Origin: Oncomelania hupensis
Taxonomy: Eukaryota > Mollusca > Gastropoda > Littorinimorpha > Pomatiopsidae
Direction: 5' to 3'
DNA length: 64,000 nt
Assembly (NCBI GenBank): GCA_036898135.1
Contig: JBAHVR010000292.1
Span: 524,501 to 588,500, forward strand
Shown: positions 1 to 8,892 of the stretch, one piece after another
Numbering within the stretch: position 1 is the stretch's first letter
How the letters are laid out: each line of letters starts with the position of its first letter
Notes under the pieces: model-generated
What the model saw: the letters and a program-made list of their open reading frames with translations, nothing else
Database searches by the model: none
What the model was told of the DNA's origin: nothing
Translations under genes and position numbers: made by a program

Positions 1-750
1 CATTTTTGTTGGATACCATCTCATTTTGGTTTAAATAATAATGATTGGGCAGACAGGAAAGCAAAGGAAGAGGCAAAAAATCAACACAACGTTAGCCATA
101 TTGACATCCCCTTATTACCAAACAAAATGTATAGTATAATAGAAAAAAACTTATTTCTTTAAAAATAATATATAGTGAAAATTCACAGTATCCTAGAACA
201 ATAACCTCTTTAGTACATCGTCTTGCTTTAAATTCTTGGAGGACAAAATATTGCAAGGATATTGTTTGCATTTGCAATGAGAATGTAACTATTTATCATA
301 TCATTCATGACGGCAGTGTAATAACACAATATATTCCACAGAACATTCCTAATGTTCAAAATAAAAATAGTGAATATTGGATAACCATCGCTTAATCTAT
401 ATTTTATAGTCCTGTAGGACATTTTTAATAAATATTGCAAGTTTATCTTAGTACTTAGCAAATGATAATATCAGAAAACTAACTTTGTGTACATGAACAT
501 TTCACAAGTTGAAAGTATGACATGTCCTAATTGTAATGTTTTTGTAATTTTAAAATATTGTTTGAATACTTAATTTGTATTTAATTTTATTTTATGTTAT
601 GTTGCTGTACTATTGTGTTTAAATGTTATCTCCTTTCCCCCATGCAAGTAGCAAATATCCTTTTTCCCCACCTTCTTTTTATTTTTTAGTCTAAAATCAC
701 TTCGGTGAATAGACGTTAAATGAAATAAACAAACAAATTTATATTTTATG
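1..750 (+). pseudogene. LINE family E fragment: end of RNase H domain and C-terminal finger
   Basis: Frame 1 from base 1 reads FCWIPSHFGLNNNDWADRKAK, the last conserved block of a LINE-type RNase H (WxPSHxGxxxNxxAD). A stop follows near 160. A second frame near 237-310 gives CICNENVTIYHIIHD, which resembles the C-x-C...H finger that ends many LINE ORF2 proteins. The AT-rich remainder to about 750 looks like 3'UTR. The element begins outside the window. Related pieces lie at 25.0-25.2, 30.9-33.5, 40.8-41.1 and 42.3-42.6 kb. The copy is dead, with frameshifts and stops. The domain call is fairly sure; the exact clade is not. Confidence 0.6.
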
Positions 751-1547
751 ATTTACTTGCTAGAAATATAATATTGAAATTAATTTTGTAAATGCATAAA
801 ATATTTTCATAAATTGATAAATGTAATTTTCTGTCAGACCGGAAACGGGATTGCTTCAGAGAAAAATAAGATTATATTATAGTTCAGCTATTTATTATTT
901 TGTTACTCTCTAGGACTTATAGTTTTCTTGAATATAGTTTTCTTGAATTCCGTTTTAACTATTATTCTACTACTTTGAGTGAGAAAGAAGAGAACCATAA
1001 AATTAGCAAAACACATATTGGCGTTGTGTTCCCACTGTTGTATATTTCACGTCTTCAGTGTTTCAACTTTATCTGTCTCAACTTGTGTAATTGTATCAAA
1101 AAGGCCTTTTGATGAATGCGGGTATACGTGAAATTGGAACATTAAAACTGTTTACAAACTAATATCAAGTTTTGTAGGAATCTTCCGAGAATAAAGCAAA
1201 TTATTTTATAATACGCACGAGAAGTTTATGACATAAAGCAGTCTTCTTGCCTGAAAGAAACAGGCAGGCGCAGAGTTATCAAGTCACTGTTTATTTAGGC
1301 TGGAGAAACGGGCTTTCAGTCCTTGCTATAACTGGAGAAACTGGCATTTACTCCTTTTTAATGTATACATACATATAATGGCACTCTAAATGAAGTAACA
1401 AAATGTTGCAATCCGGTGACGTGACAATCACTCAACGTCAGTAGACAAAACATTGCGCAATTGCGCATCATCCTCTCTTTTCAATGTCAGCGATCCTTTT
1501 CAGTAGATTTGCAAGGGTTTAACATGAAAGTAAAAACTGCACTTTAG
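751..1547. other. Unassigned AT-rich sequence, partly 3'UTR of the receptor gene
   Basis: No recognisable coding domain on either strand. The right part (from about 1290) would be 3'UTR of the minus-strand receptor gene if the polyadenylation site at 1290-1295 is used. Confidence 0.4.
1290..1295 (-). terminator. Candidate polyadenylation signal AATAAA
   Basis: The plus strand reads TTTATT, giving AATAAA on the minus strand about 500 bases past the TAA stop at 1794. It is the first perfect hexamer I noticed beyond the minisatellite. A hexamer alone is weak evidence. Confidence 0.3.
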
Positions 1548-1790
1548 GTCATTCTAAACAGTGCCGCAGGTGGGTCATTCTAAACAGTGCCGCAGGTGGG
1601 TCATTCTAAACAGTGCCGCAGGTGGGTCATTCTAAACAGTGCCGCAGGTGGGTCATTCTAAACAGGTGTATCATGCTTAGCAGGAGCAGCGGGTGGGTCA
1701 TTCTAAACAGGTGCAGCCGATGGGTCATTTTTAACAGTGCAGCAGTTTCATCATTTTTCATAAGGCAAAGCAGATCCGTCATTCTAAACA
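1548..1790. repeat. 26-bp minisatellite
   Basis: Units start at 1548, 1574, 1600 and 1626 and are essentially identical. A fifth starts at 1652 and then the array decays to about 1790. The unit core is GTCATTCTAAACAGTGCCGC. The array sits directly downstream of the receptor stop codon, so it would lie in the 3'UTR of that transcript. Confidence 0.9.
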
Positions 1791-1793
1791 GGT

Positions 1794-2257
1794 TTAGGGA
1801 GTCCTCTTTGAAAAGGAAGAGCAGCTGGTTTTCTGTTTCTTCAGTGCAGATTTCTTCAAACATGTGTACGGCTCGCGGTCATCATCATCGTTCAAGGCAG
1901 GGTCAATGGCGTCGTAGTGATTGATCTCTGTGTATTCATTCTGTCCATTCTCACCAGCATTGACAGTAGCGGCACTGCGCTCAGATGGCACAGTATCAAC
2001 GTCTCCGGTGTCGCCAGACATAGGTGGCCTAACTGCAGCGGCAGCATGGTGGCTTACAGGGTGAAGATAGTCACCACCAGAGATAGGACGCTTAACAGCA
2101 GCGGCATTGAGGTATATAGGGTGATGGTAGCCATCGTCACCTTTAGGAATGATTTCGTAGTGAGACTCTTCATCCATGACATCTGCCCTACTTAGGTGAT
2201 CTGATCTGTTGAGGTTATCTCCCCCTGTTAGGTTGTCAGCTCTGCGTACCACATTGC
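1794..2257 (-). CDS. Terminal exon of a receptor-like gene: tyrosine-rich cytoplasmic tail
   Basis: On the minus strand a good acceptor (pyrimidine-rich TTTTTCAG) ends at 2258. The exon then reads in phase 1 to a TAA at 1794, about 154 residues. The translation is hydrophilic and acidic, with no hydrophobic segment. It carries repeated Tyr-x-x-Ile/Leu sites: YEII, YTEI, YDAI and YTCL, plus IYLN. Such sites are typical of tails that bind SH2 or PTB adaptors, as in CED-1/Draper/MEGF10 phagocytic receptors. That family assignment is inference. The phase fits the transmembrane and EGF exons upstream on the same strand, directly or through the small exon at 6867-6925. The open frame continues upstream of the acceptor, so an alternative first exon cannot be excluded. 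Confidence 0.55.
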
Positions 2258-2604
2258 CTGAAAAACATGTATTGACACGGATAATGAAATGCAAAGAGTA
2301 GAATACACAAATTCGCAAGGCAGGCTTTTCATTCATTGGTATTCTGTATAAAATGTAAAAATGCATGCACACATAACACTCTTCAAATCTAAAGCACTCT
2401 TATCTCCCCTTACATACACCTTTCGTTTTATATTATGAAGCTACCATTATTTAACTTAAGAGTGCACATCATATCACATGTAAACATATGCATTACATTA
2501 TAGCAATTGTATCATAAACAAAAGTGCACCAAGTAGCATCCCCTTCACACACACAACCGCTGCAAAACCAATATCTCAATGAGCATAATTGATCAGGGTA
2601 ACTG

Positions 2605-2962
2605 CAGTCATCTCCACCTTCCTATACGCTTGCGAAACATGGACCCTCACAGCAGATCTACAACGAAGAATACAAAGCCTGGAGATGAGGTGCTACAGAA
2701 GACTTCTGGGCATTTCCTATACCCAGCACATCACCAACAACGAAGTCCGACAGACCATTATACAAGCCTTTGGACAACACGATGACATGCTCACAGTGAT
2801 GAAGAAACGGAAACTCCGATGATATGGCCACGTCACCAGAGCATCAGGCCTTGCAAAAAAACCATCCTGCAAGGCACGGCGCAAGAAGGCAGAAGAAGAG
2901 GGAGAAAGAAAAAGAGGTGGGTGGACAACATTCTAGAATGGACTGGTTTGACATTGAAGGAA
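2605..2962 (+). pseudogene. LINE-A fragment (C-terminal part of ORF2)
   Basis: Matches the C-terminal part of the intact LINE-A at 59.9-60.2 kb: FLYACETWTLTADLQRRIQS, then YRRLLGISYTQHITN and HDDMLTVMKKRKLR. There is a stop where the intact copy has RWYGHV. The fragment lacks both the RT core and the (GGATA)n tail, so it is truncated on both sides. RTE-like family; no function retained. Confidence 0.8.
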
Positions 2963-2969
2963 GGGTGTG

Positions 2970-3105
2970 CCGACATTTAAACACACGACCGATAATCACG
3001 CGACCCTTAAACACAGACACTTAATCACGCGTCAGATAAACACAGGGACAGATAATCACTGGATAGATAAACATATGAACAGATAATCACAGCGACAGAT
3101 TAACA
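2970..3105. repeat. Degenerate short tandem repeat
   Basis: Alternating phrases of the type TAAACACAGGGACAGATAATCAC recur about every 17-35 bases with many changes. It lies just left of the MULE relic and could be its degenerate left end, but I found no matching right end. Confidence 0.45.
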
Positions 3106-3239
3106 CTGGAGTTATTACTTGATAAACAGTATTTAATTTTGTATTGGTTATATTGTATTGCATAGTTAAAAAGTCAGTATAGTTCAAAGAAACCTAGTTT
3201 AAATCTAGTAGAGTTGGCAGAGATCAAAGTTACAGATTT

Positions 3240-4440
3240 CAATTGAAAAAGATATTTATTTTCTGGCTACTGGTTGATATGGCGACACACGCAAATTCTG
3301 CCCCTTTTGGTATTTCAACAAAGGGACGTCCAACAGTAATATACAAATATTTTGAGTATGTTAAAGTGAGTGAGAATAAGAATGGATAAATTTATTAGCA
3401 TTGTAAAATGAAACAGAGTTACAAGTGTAATGCTCATTTGAAGACATTAGGAGATCGAATCGTCAGCAACAAAGATCAAGAACACACTCATCAAGGAAAC
3501 CTCGCAACATCACTCGCTCGTCTTGCTGTCGGTCAAATGAAGGAAAAGATGGAAGAAACATCTGCAACGCCGGCTGCAGTTGTAGGAATAGTTTCTCGTC
3601 AACTGGAAAATCATGTTCTGCAGGCGTTACCGAAACGAGCAACGCTCGCTCGAAGTCTTCAACGCCACAGAAAAGCTGCACAGACTGACAACGACGAAGG
3701 AGCTGTTTTGCCGCCTCGTCCATCTGACACAAATTTTGACGTTCTACAACGGTTTGCGGATATGCATGATCCTGTACGACTCTGGAAGAGATGGGGACCG
3801 AGTGCTCATCTTTGGAAGCAACGATTTGCTTGATGGACTTGCACGAGCAAAGTTATGGTTTGCAGATGGAACGTTCAAGGTTGTTCCTTCAATATTCTTC
3901 CAGCTGTACTTTTACACCATCCATTTCGAACTCGTCCCTGGTAACAATGCAGTTGCAGTCTATTGTCTGGTTCAGAATAAAGATCGACGGATGTACGACA
4001 TCATCCTCCAACAACTGAAATGACTAATTCCGGCGGCCAATCCACAACGAATTCTAGTCGACTTCGAGGCGGCTGCGATGTCAGCATTTCAGGCAGCATA
4101 TCCCTGGGCAGTCATCTCTGGCTGCTATTTTCATCTCTGTCAAAGCATGCTAAGGTGAATGAAGTTGGGATGAAGCAGGCCTATGAAACTGATAACGTTG
4201 TTCGTGGAGTAGTCCGATGTATACCTGCATTAGCTCTTGTTCCTGAAGATGACGTCACGGAGGCTTTTGAGCTACTGGCAGATGAAATTGGTGAAGTACA
4301 CGAGGGAATGCCCGAGAGCTTCTGTCATATTTCGAACACACTTACATCCGTGAACGAAGACGGGCTGGAAGACGCGACAATTACGGACCAAGGTTATTCT
4401 CTATCCAACGTGGAATCAACATTAAGCTGCAGCTGACGGT
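3240..4440 (+). pseudogene. Decayed FLYWCH-MULE transposase
   Basis: Read through several frames, the segment gives a FLYWCH zinc finger: STKGRPTVIYKYFEYVKVSE, then a position where Trp has become TAG, then HC, CNAHLKT and EHTHQGN. A MULE (Mutator-like) transposase follows: LFADGTFKVVPSIFFQLY-type residues near 3850-3920 (WFADGTFK), VYCLVQNKDRRMYD, then in another frame FEAAA, YPWAVISGCYFHLCQS and a helical C-terminal part. FLYWCH plus MULE is a common invertebrate transposase arrangement. At least two internal stops and two or three frame changes show the copy is inactive. I could not find its terminal inverted repeats. Confidence 0.65.
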
Positions 4441-4718
4441 ATTGCCCGAACAACAAACTCAGTAGAGGGATGGCACTACGGCCTCCAGTCATTGCTGAGA
4501 ACAGAAACTTTTGAAACTTTGAAACTTGTCTTAATTAGGGATAAAGATTTTAGACTAATGAAACAGTCTAATCTTCCAATCCGTCCCTTAACAAATTAAC
4601 ATAGTAAAGAACCTTTAACTTTAACTTGCAAATCATAAAACTCACACATACACACATGCACTCTAATTTTAGGCAACCAACCCCCTCCCCTCTCCCCTCC
4701 ATACCAAGTACCCTTATA
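4441..4718. other. Unassigned sequence right of the MULE relic
   Basis: No coding or repeat signal recognised. GAAACTTTGAAACTT is a short local duplication near 4505-4525. It may contain the lost right end of the MULE. Confidence 0.3.
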
Positions 4719-4725
4719 ATAATAA

Positions 4726-4805
<80 letters not shown>

Positions 4806-4905
4806 TTATTTTCATTGTTATTATTATGATAAGAATAACAATAACAATCATAACAATTATTGTCATCATTATTACCACCACTATCACCACCACCACCACC
4901 ATCAC

Positions 4906-4968
<63 letters not shown>

Positions 4969-5002
4969 GACAAGAAGTACAATAATAATAATAGCAATAA
5001 CA

Positions 5003-5073
<71 letters not shown>

Positions 5074-5117
5074 AAGAAGAAGAAGAAGAAGAAGAAGAAG
5101 AAGAAGAAGAAGAAGAG
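4719..5117. repeat. Compound triplet microsatellite (AAT, ATT, CAC, AAG)
   Basis: Long AAT run about 4719-4800, mixed ATC/CAC 4800-4907, ATT run about 4908-4968, AAT run about 5007-5042, AAG run about 5043-5115. The open frames here (poly-Ile, poly-Leu, poly-Arg) are repeat artefacts. Confidence 0.95.
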
Positions 5118-6742
5118 AGAAAGATGGAGTACGCTGGTTAAACGATCATCTGTGGTTGTCACAGTCGGACTTCTAGCCCCGGCTCTGCTCGCGGCAATTT
5201 CCCTCTACTCGCCCGCTGACCAAGCGACCCAAGCCCCGCCCCTCGGGATAGCCCCACGTGACTCTAGGACTGGACCCAGGAACAGTTAGCCCTAGGCTCG
5301 TCAGTCTAATTCTGCAAGCCCGAGAGAACGCACTGCCTGCCGAGACACGTCTGCACCCACGTTGCGACCGCTGAGCTCCGCCAATATTCTTGTGTTCCAA
5401 CCCGTTCCTTGGTCAAGGTAAGAGTGGTGACTTATTTCATATCATCTAGCTTCCCCATCACCCGTCGATGATTTCCCCACATGTTCGTAGGTCTTGTAGA
5501 TATTTACGTCCATGTCTGTGGTTTGTCTTGATGTATTGCTTGTGATATACTATTTTGCTTCATGTACCCTTTATCTGTAGTCTGATTGTTGCACATGCCA
5601 TGCTTGTATTTATACATGTATATCCCCATGTCTAGATTCCCGTATAGATCCCCCATGCCATGTTGCCCTGTTATTTAGATTAAAGTACCCCAGTTAATCC
5701 CCCTTGCATATAATCCCCATTGTCCTGTATTTATCCCTTTTGCTTCTCCCCTGATCCTATTGTGTAAATATCCACCCCTGCTGTCCATAACCCCATCTCA
5801 GGCGCCGAAACTCTTATCCATTAGCGGCCGCCAGTAAATTCTCCCAAACCCCAGTAGCCATTGTTGATACAAATAGACAGTTGGAAGACGCCGGTCTTCC
5901 TTGACCAGGCCTTCCACATTCAAAATCTGACTGGCATGCGCGCTGAATGGCGCAGCATCCAGAGCGTGTGTGCACCTCTGATGCTGAGAATACTCATTTG
6001 CAGAACGGGCTCTTGTAAGGGCCACTGCAAGACTCAGCCAAGCCGCGTGCAGCCCATATCCTCTGGCTGTCACTGAAGACGCGTGAAGCAAGACCACCGG
6101 CCAAGTACATATGACCGGTTCCGACCCAAGCCAATTGTTGCACCACCAACTCGACCTAGTGACCTAGACTGGTCCACCCAAGCCATGCTACTGACCAGTT
6201 GCGCAACCGCCATCCAGTCACCTGAGGCTACAACCGCCTACGTTCCTAGCAGATAAGTGTGCACTCTGCGCACACCACAATTCTGCAGATATCTGGCTAC
6301 CCACGCTAAAGCAACCAGACACCCCGTTGCCACATGATGATAGCCGTCCATAATCGCCCCTGTTGACTTTAAATATTCAAACCAGAGCTTCTCCCGGATA
6401 CTCAGTACGATAACAGACTATCACTCGTGACTCAGTCGTAAGCCTACCCACTACGTCTGACCTCCATCAATATAATAAATTGTCTAATATCGTAATATAC
6501 CCCCCGACTTCCCTTGTTCAAGTTTCCACTAGTTTAGTTTGTACTCTTCTCGTCTGTCCGTATAGCTTTCTATAATTCTTTAGCACTCTCAGCGTTATTC
6601 CCCTGAATGTCACCGCAAGTCGGCCTAGGACAAGGGAGGCGACACAGCGCGGGGGAATAATTGCTAACCCTCATCCCCCCAACCCCCTATATTCGTGACA
6701 GTGGTGCCCCAACGACCTTTGAGTTACGGGATAGGATAGGAT
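5118..6742 (+). pseudogene. LINE-A 3' tail, split by a solo LTR
   Basis: Bases 5118-5156 match the last codons of LINE-A (GAAAGATGGAGTACGCTGGT...). The match resumes at 6701-6742 with GTGGTGCCCCAACGACC and the (GGATA)n tail. The break is exactly filled by the LTR at 5157-6700. The copy is extremely 5'-truncated, as is common in LINE insertion. Confidence 0.85.
5157..6700. mobile_element. Solo LTR, 1544 bp, target duplication GTGGT
   Basis: Starts TGTCACAG and ends TTCGTGACA, with TG...CA termini that extend to an imperfect TGTCAC/GTGACA inverted repeat. It is flanked by GTGGT at 5152-5156 and 6701-6705, while uninterrupted LINE-A copies have a single GTGGT at this point. The five-base duplication and termini are those of Gypsy-like LTR elements. 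There is no gag-pol frame inside, so it is most simply a solo LTR left by recombination between two LTRs. The termini resemble, but the body does not obviously match, the Gypsy LTR at 15976. Confidence 0.85.
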
Positions 6743-6866
6743 AACTGCAGTCGGAATGAAACTAGAAGTAGAACGCAAACGAACAGTGCAAGGCAGAGAC
6801 TCAAACAGAGCCAAAGGGTGGATTCCGTTTGTGTTAAAAACGCCATAAGGGAAAAGAAGAAATTAC

Positions 6867-6925
6867 CGTGAGGCGAATCAGGCAGTTCCTGCAGTTCCAC
6901 GGCTCCTTGGTTTTGATCAGTCGTC
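6867..6925 (-). CDS. Candidate small cytoplasmic exon of the receptor gene
   Basis: On the minus strand 59 bases lie between an AAG acceptor at 6926 and the donor GTAATT at 6866-6861. Phase in is 2 and phase out is 1, exactly what is needed to join the transmembrane exon (phase 2 out) to the terminal exon (phase 1 in). It encodes TTDQNQGAVELQELPDSPHG, a hydrophilic, tail-like sequence. Against it: the acceptor is weak (AAG, poor pyrimidine tract), the exon is short, and the joined product lacks a basic stop-transfer cluster. Treat it as a hypothesis supported by phase only. Confidence 0.3.
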
Positions 6926-7386
6926 CTTGTACATTTGAAACGCCAGCTGTCCATAGACACACAACATACAATAGGATGGAATAATAAGAAATACTGATTA
7001 TCGAATACTAATAATGATCATAAAACAATAAACACACAAAATATGAAATGAAACGAATAGTTATTATACATCGCTTTACCAATTCAAAGAGTTGCTGAAG
7101 GTACTCACTGATCGAAACAAAAATCTACCTCAAGGAGCCAACTTACTGCTTAATGCGCACATTCTCACGTTCCAGACAGCTGAGCCATCTCCACAACCCA
7201 ACTAATTATATGGCGTGTAAAATCTGAACCTGTCCCCGAAGTGGGACACGAGTTAACATCAGAATCTGGGATATAATCCTTATGTAATGCTATTCTCCGT
7301 AAATAAGGGTAAAATAGGGAAAGAACGATCCATCTCCTTTCCCCCGGCTACCACAAGTTTGAGTTTGTGGAATTGACCGATACGTA

Positions 7387-7477
<91 letters not shown>

Positions 7478-7638
7478 TATGCGCTTTATATTGACTTAGC
7501 TATAGGTGCCTACATGGGTACAAAACAACTGTAACTATAGAACGGAACGAGGAAAGCTCATGAAATATGAACAGTTATTAACTATTACAGATGGCAATTT
7601 TTCCCTGTGTTTGCATCTCATCAGTGTATGTATGAGAT

Positions 7639-8218
7639 TACATTACATTACATTACATTATTATTGCTTTAGGTCCAGCGGACTCTTCCGAGCCAAATCA
7701 GGACCGGACAACCCCTGATCCGCATAAAAGATCTGCTGAAACAACCCTAGTGGTAAAACTGAAAGCTCTCCACCAGCCAGTCACTTTACAATAAAGACAT
7801 CCCACGCAGGGGACGCTGAGGCTGTACTCTAATTTATCGAACCCCCGTTTACAAAAACAAAATAGAATACAAACATCATTATAAATTATCAACAAAACAC
7901 ATACGTATAAAATGCTTACATTGCTAAATAATAACATCATAGGAAGCCCTAGTGACCACCTGGCAGAAAGCGTCCAATATTCCCAAGCTGATCCAACAGA
8001 CCTCATACACAAATAAGGAGTCTTGTCCCGGAAGAGTTTTCAAGAAAAAAGGTAGGTGACTGGTTCAGCGAAGAAGAAGATAGTATAGCAGATTGATAGA
8101 ACAGAGCAGGAATGAGAAAGAGCAAACAAAAGAGACAGCGACAGTGGGAATTTAAAGCACTAAATTTCCAGAAAGTGGAGATACTATTTATACTGAAATT
8201 CCCAGCACCCCAACGGGG
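7639..8218 (-). mobile_element. 580-bp retroelement with 13-bp target duplication and conserved 46-nt 3' core
   Basis: Flanked by GTATGTATGAGAT at 7626-7638 and 8219-8231. Read on the minus strand it ends with a 46-nt core (7705-7660) followed by a (GTAAT)n tail. The same core ends the full-length LINE-D (45330-45285) and the mini-insertion at 32898. Upstream of the core the sequence is unlike LINE-D, so this is either a SINE or a truncated LINE of another family with the same 3' end. The 5' end reads ACCCCCGTTGGGGTGC, a small hairpin. I see no clear tRNA-type promoter boxes. Confidence 0.75.
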
Positions 8219-8423
8219 GTATGTATGAGATGGGTTTGCTGAAATTCAAGTCAAAGCATAAGAAGACGCCTGTCTGAATGAATTCCTCAGGAAAAAAAAA
8301 ACTTCATGCGAAAAGGATGTCCACAATGTGGCAATTTGACAACAAAAATGGGAAAGAACCTTTTTTTTCACAAAAGAAATTCATTGCCAATTTTAAACAA
8401 AAATCTAGAGTTGAAGTGTAGAT

Positions 8424-8474
8424 GGTTTTGAACAAGGTTTTTGTTTAGAAAGTGACTGTTAGCGAGTTGAACAA
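8424..8474. repeat. About 50-bp dispersed repeat, second copy at 12642-12691
   Basis: GTTTTGAACAA...TTTAGAAAG..GACTGTTAGCGAGTTGAACAA occurs at both places with a few changes, in the same orientation. Element unknown. Confidence 0.6.
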
Positions 8475-8892
8475 GGAAGACACAAAATGTGTATAAAGGC
8501 AAAAGTAGGTGTCTCGCCCAACGGTGTGGGATTGGGTTTATTGAAAGGATCTTGGCAATAGTCCTTATTTGATGCAGTGCTCCGAAAATTAGGGTAAAAT
8601 AGAAAAACTCCATCTCCCCTTTTGCTGCCAGTGGTTTGGGCTTGTTAAATTGTGACATAGATACAGATGGCCATTGTGCTCTCAGCTCGTCAGTGTATTG
8701 GCTGGGCTTGGTAAAAATCACGTGACTGATTCTTTCATAACACGAGAAGGCGCCTGAATGAAATCTTCAGGAAAACAACATCTGCCGGAGAAAAAATTAC
8801 CCACACTGTGGCTGGTTGGCAACAGAAATAGAAAGGAACCTAACATTTTGACAGATAACTCATTGCCATTTGTTTAAAATTTATGGTTGTGT

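Larger units (their letters stand above)
7278..8880. repeat. Ancient direct duplication (two diverged copies)
   Basis: The blocks at 7278-7625 plus 8232-8390 and at 8562-8880 share the same order of phrases: AGGGTAAAATAG, CCATCTCC, CAGATGGC, CGTCAGTGTAT or CATCAGTGTAT, AGAAGGCGCCTGAATGAA-like, TCAGGAAAA, CACA(A/C)TGTGGC, TTGACAACA-like, and CATTGCCA. The first copy was later split by an ATT microsatellite (about 7390-7478) and by the retroelement at 7639-8218. I do not know what the duplicated unit is; no coding content is visible. Confidence 0.65.

Noticed and set aside
4826..5176. Poly-Ile/poly-Arg reading frames
   Set aside because: Triplet microsatellite translations only; the same applies at 41217-41606 and 42692-43181.
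6701..6720. tRNA primer-binding site after the LTR at 5157-6700 (TGGTGCCCC)
   Set aside because: The same bases occur in uninterrupted LINE-A copies; this is target sequence and the element is a solo LTR.
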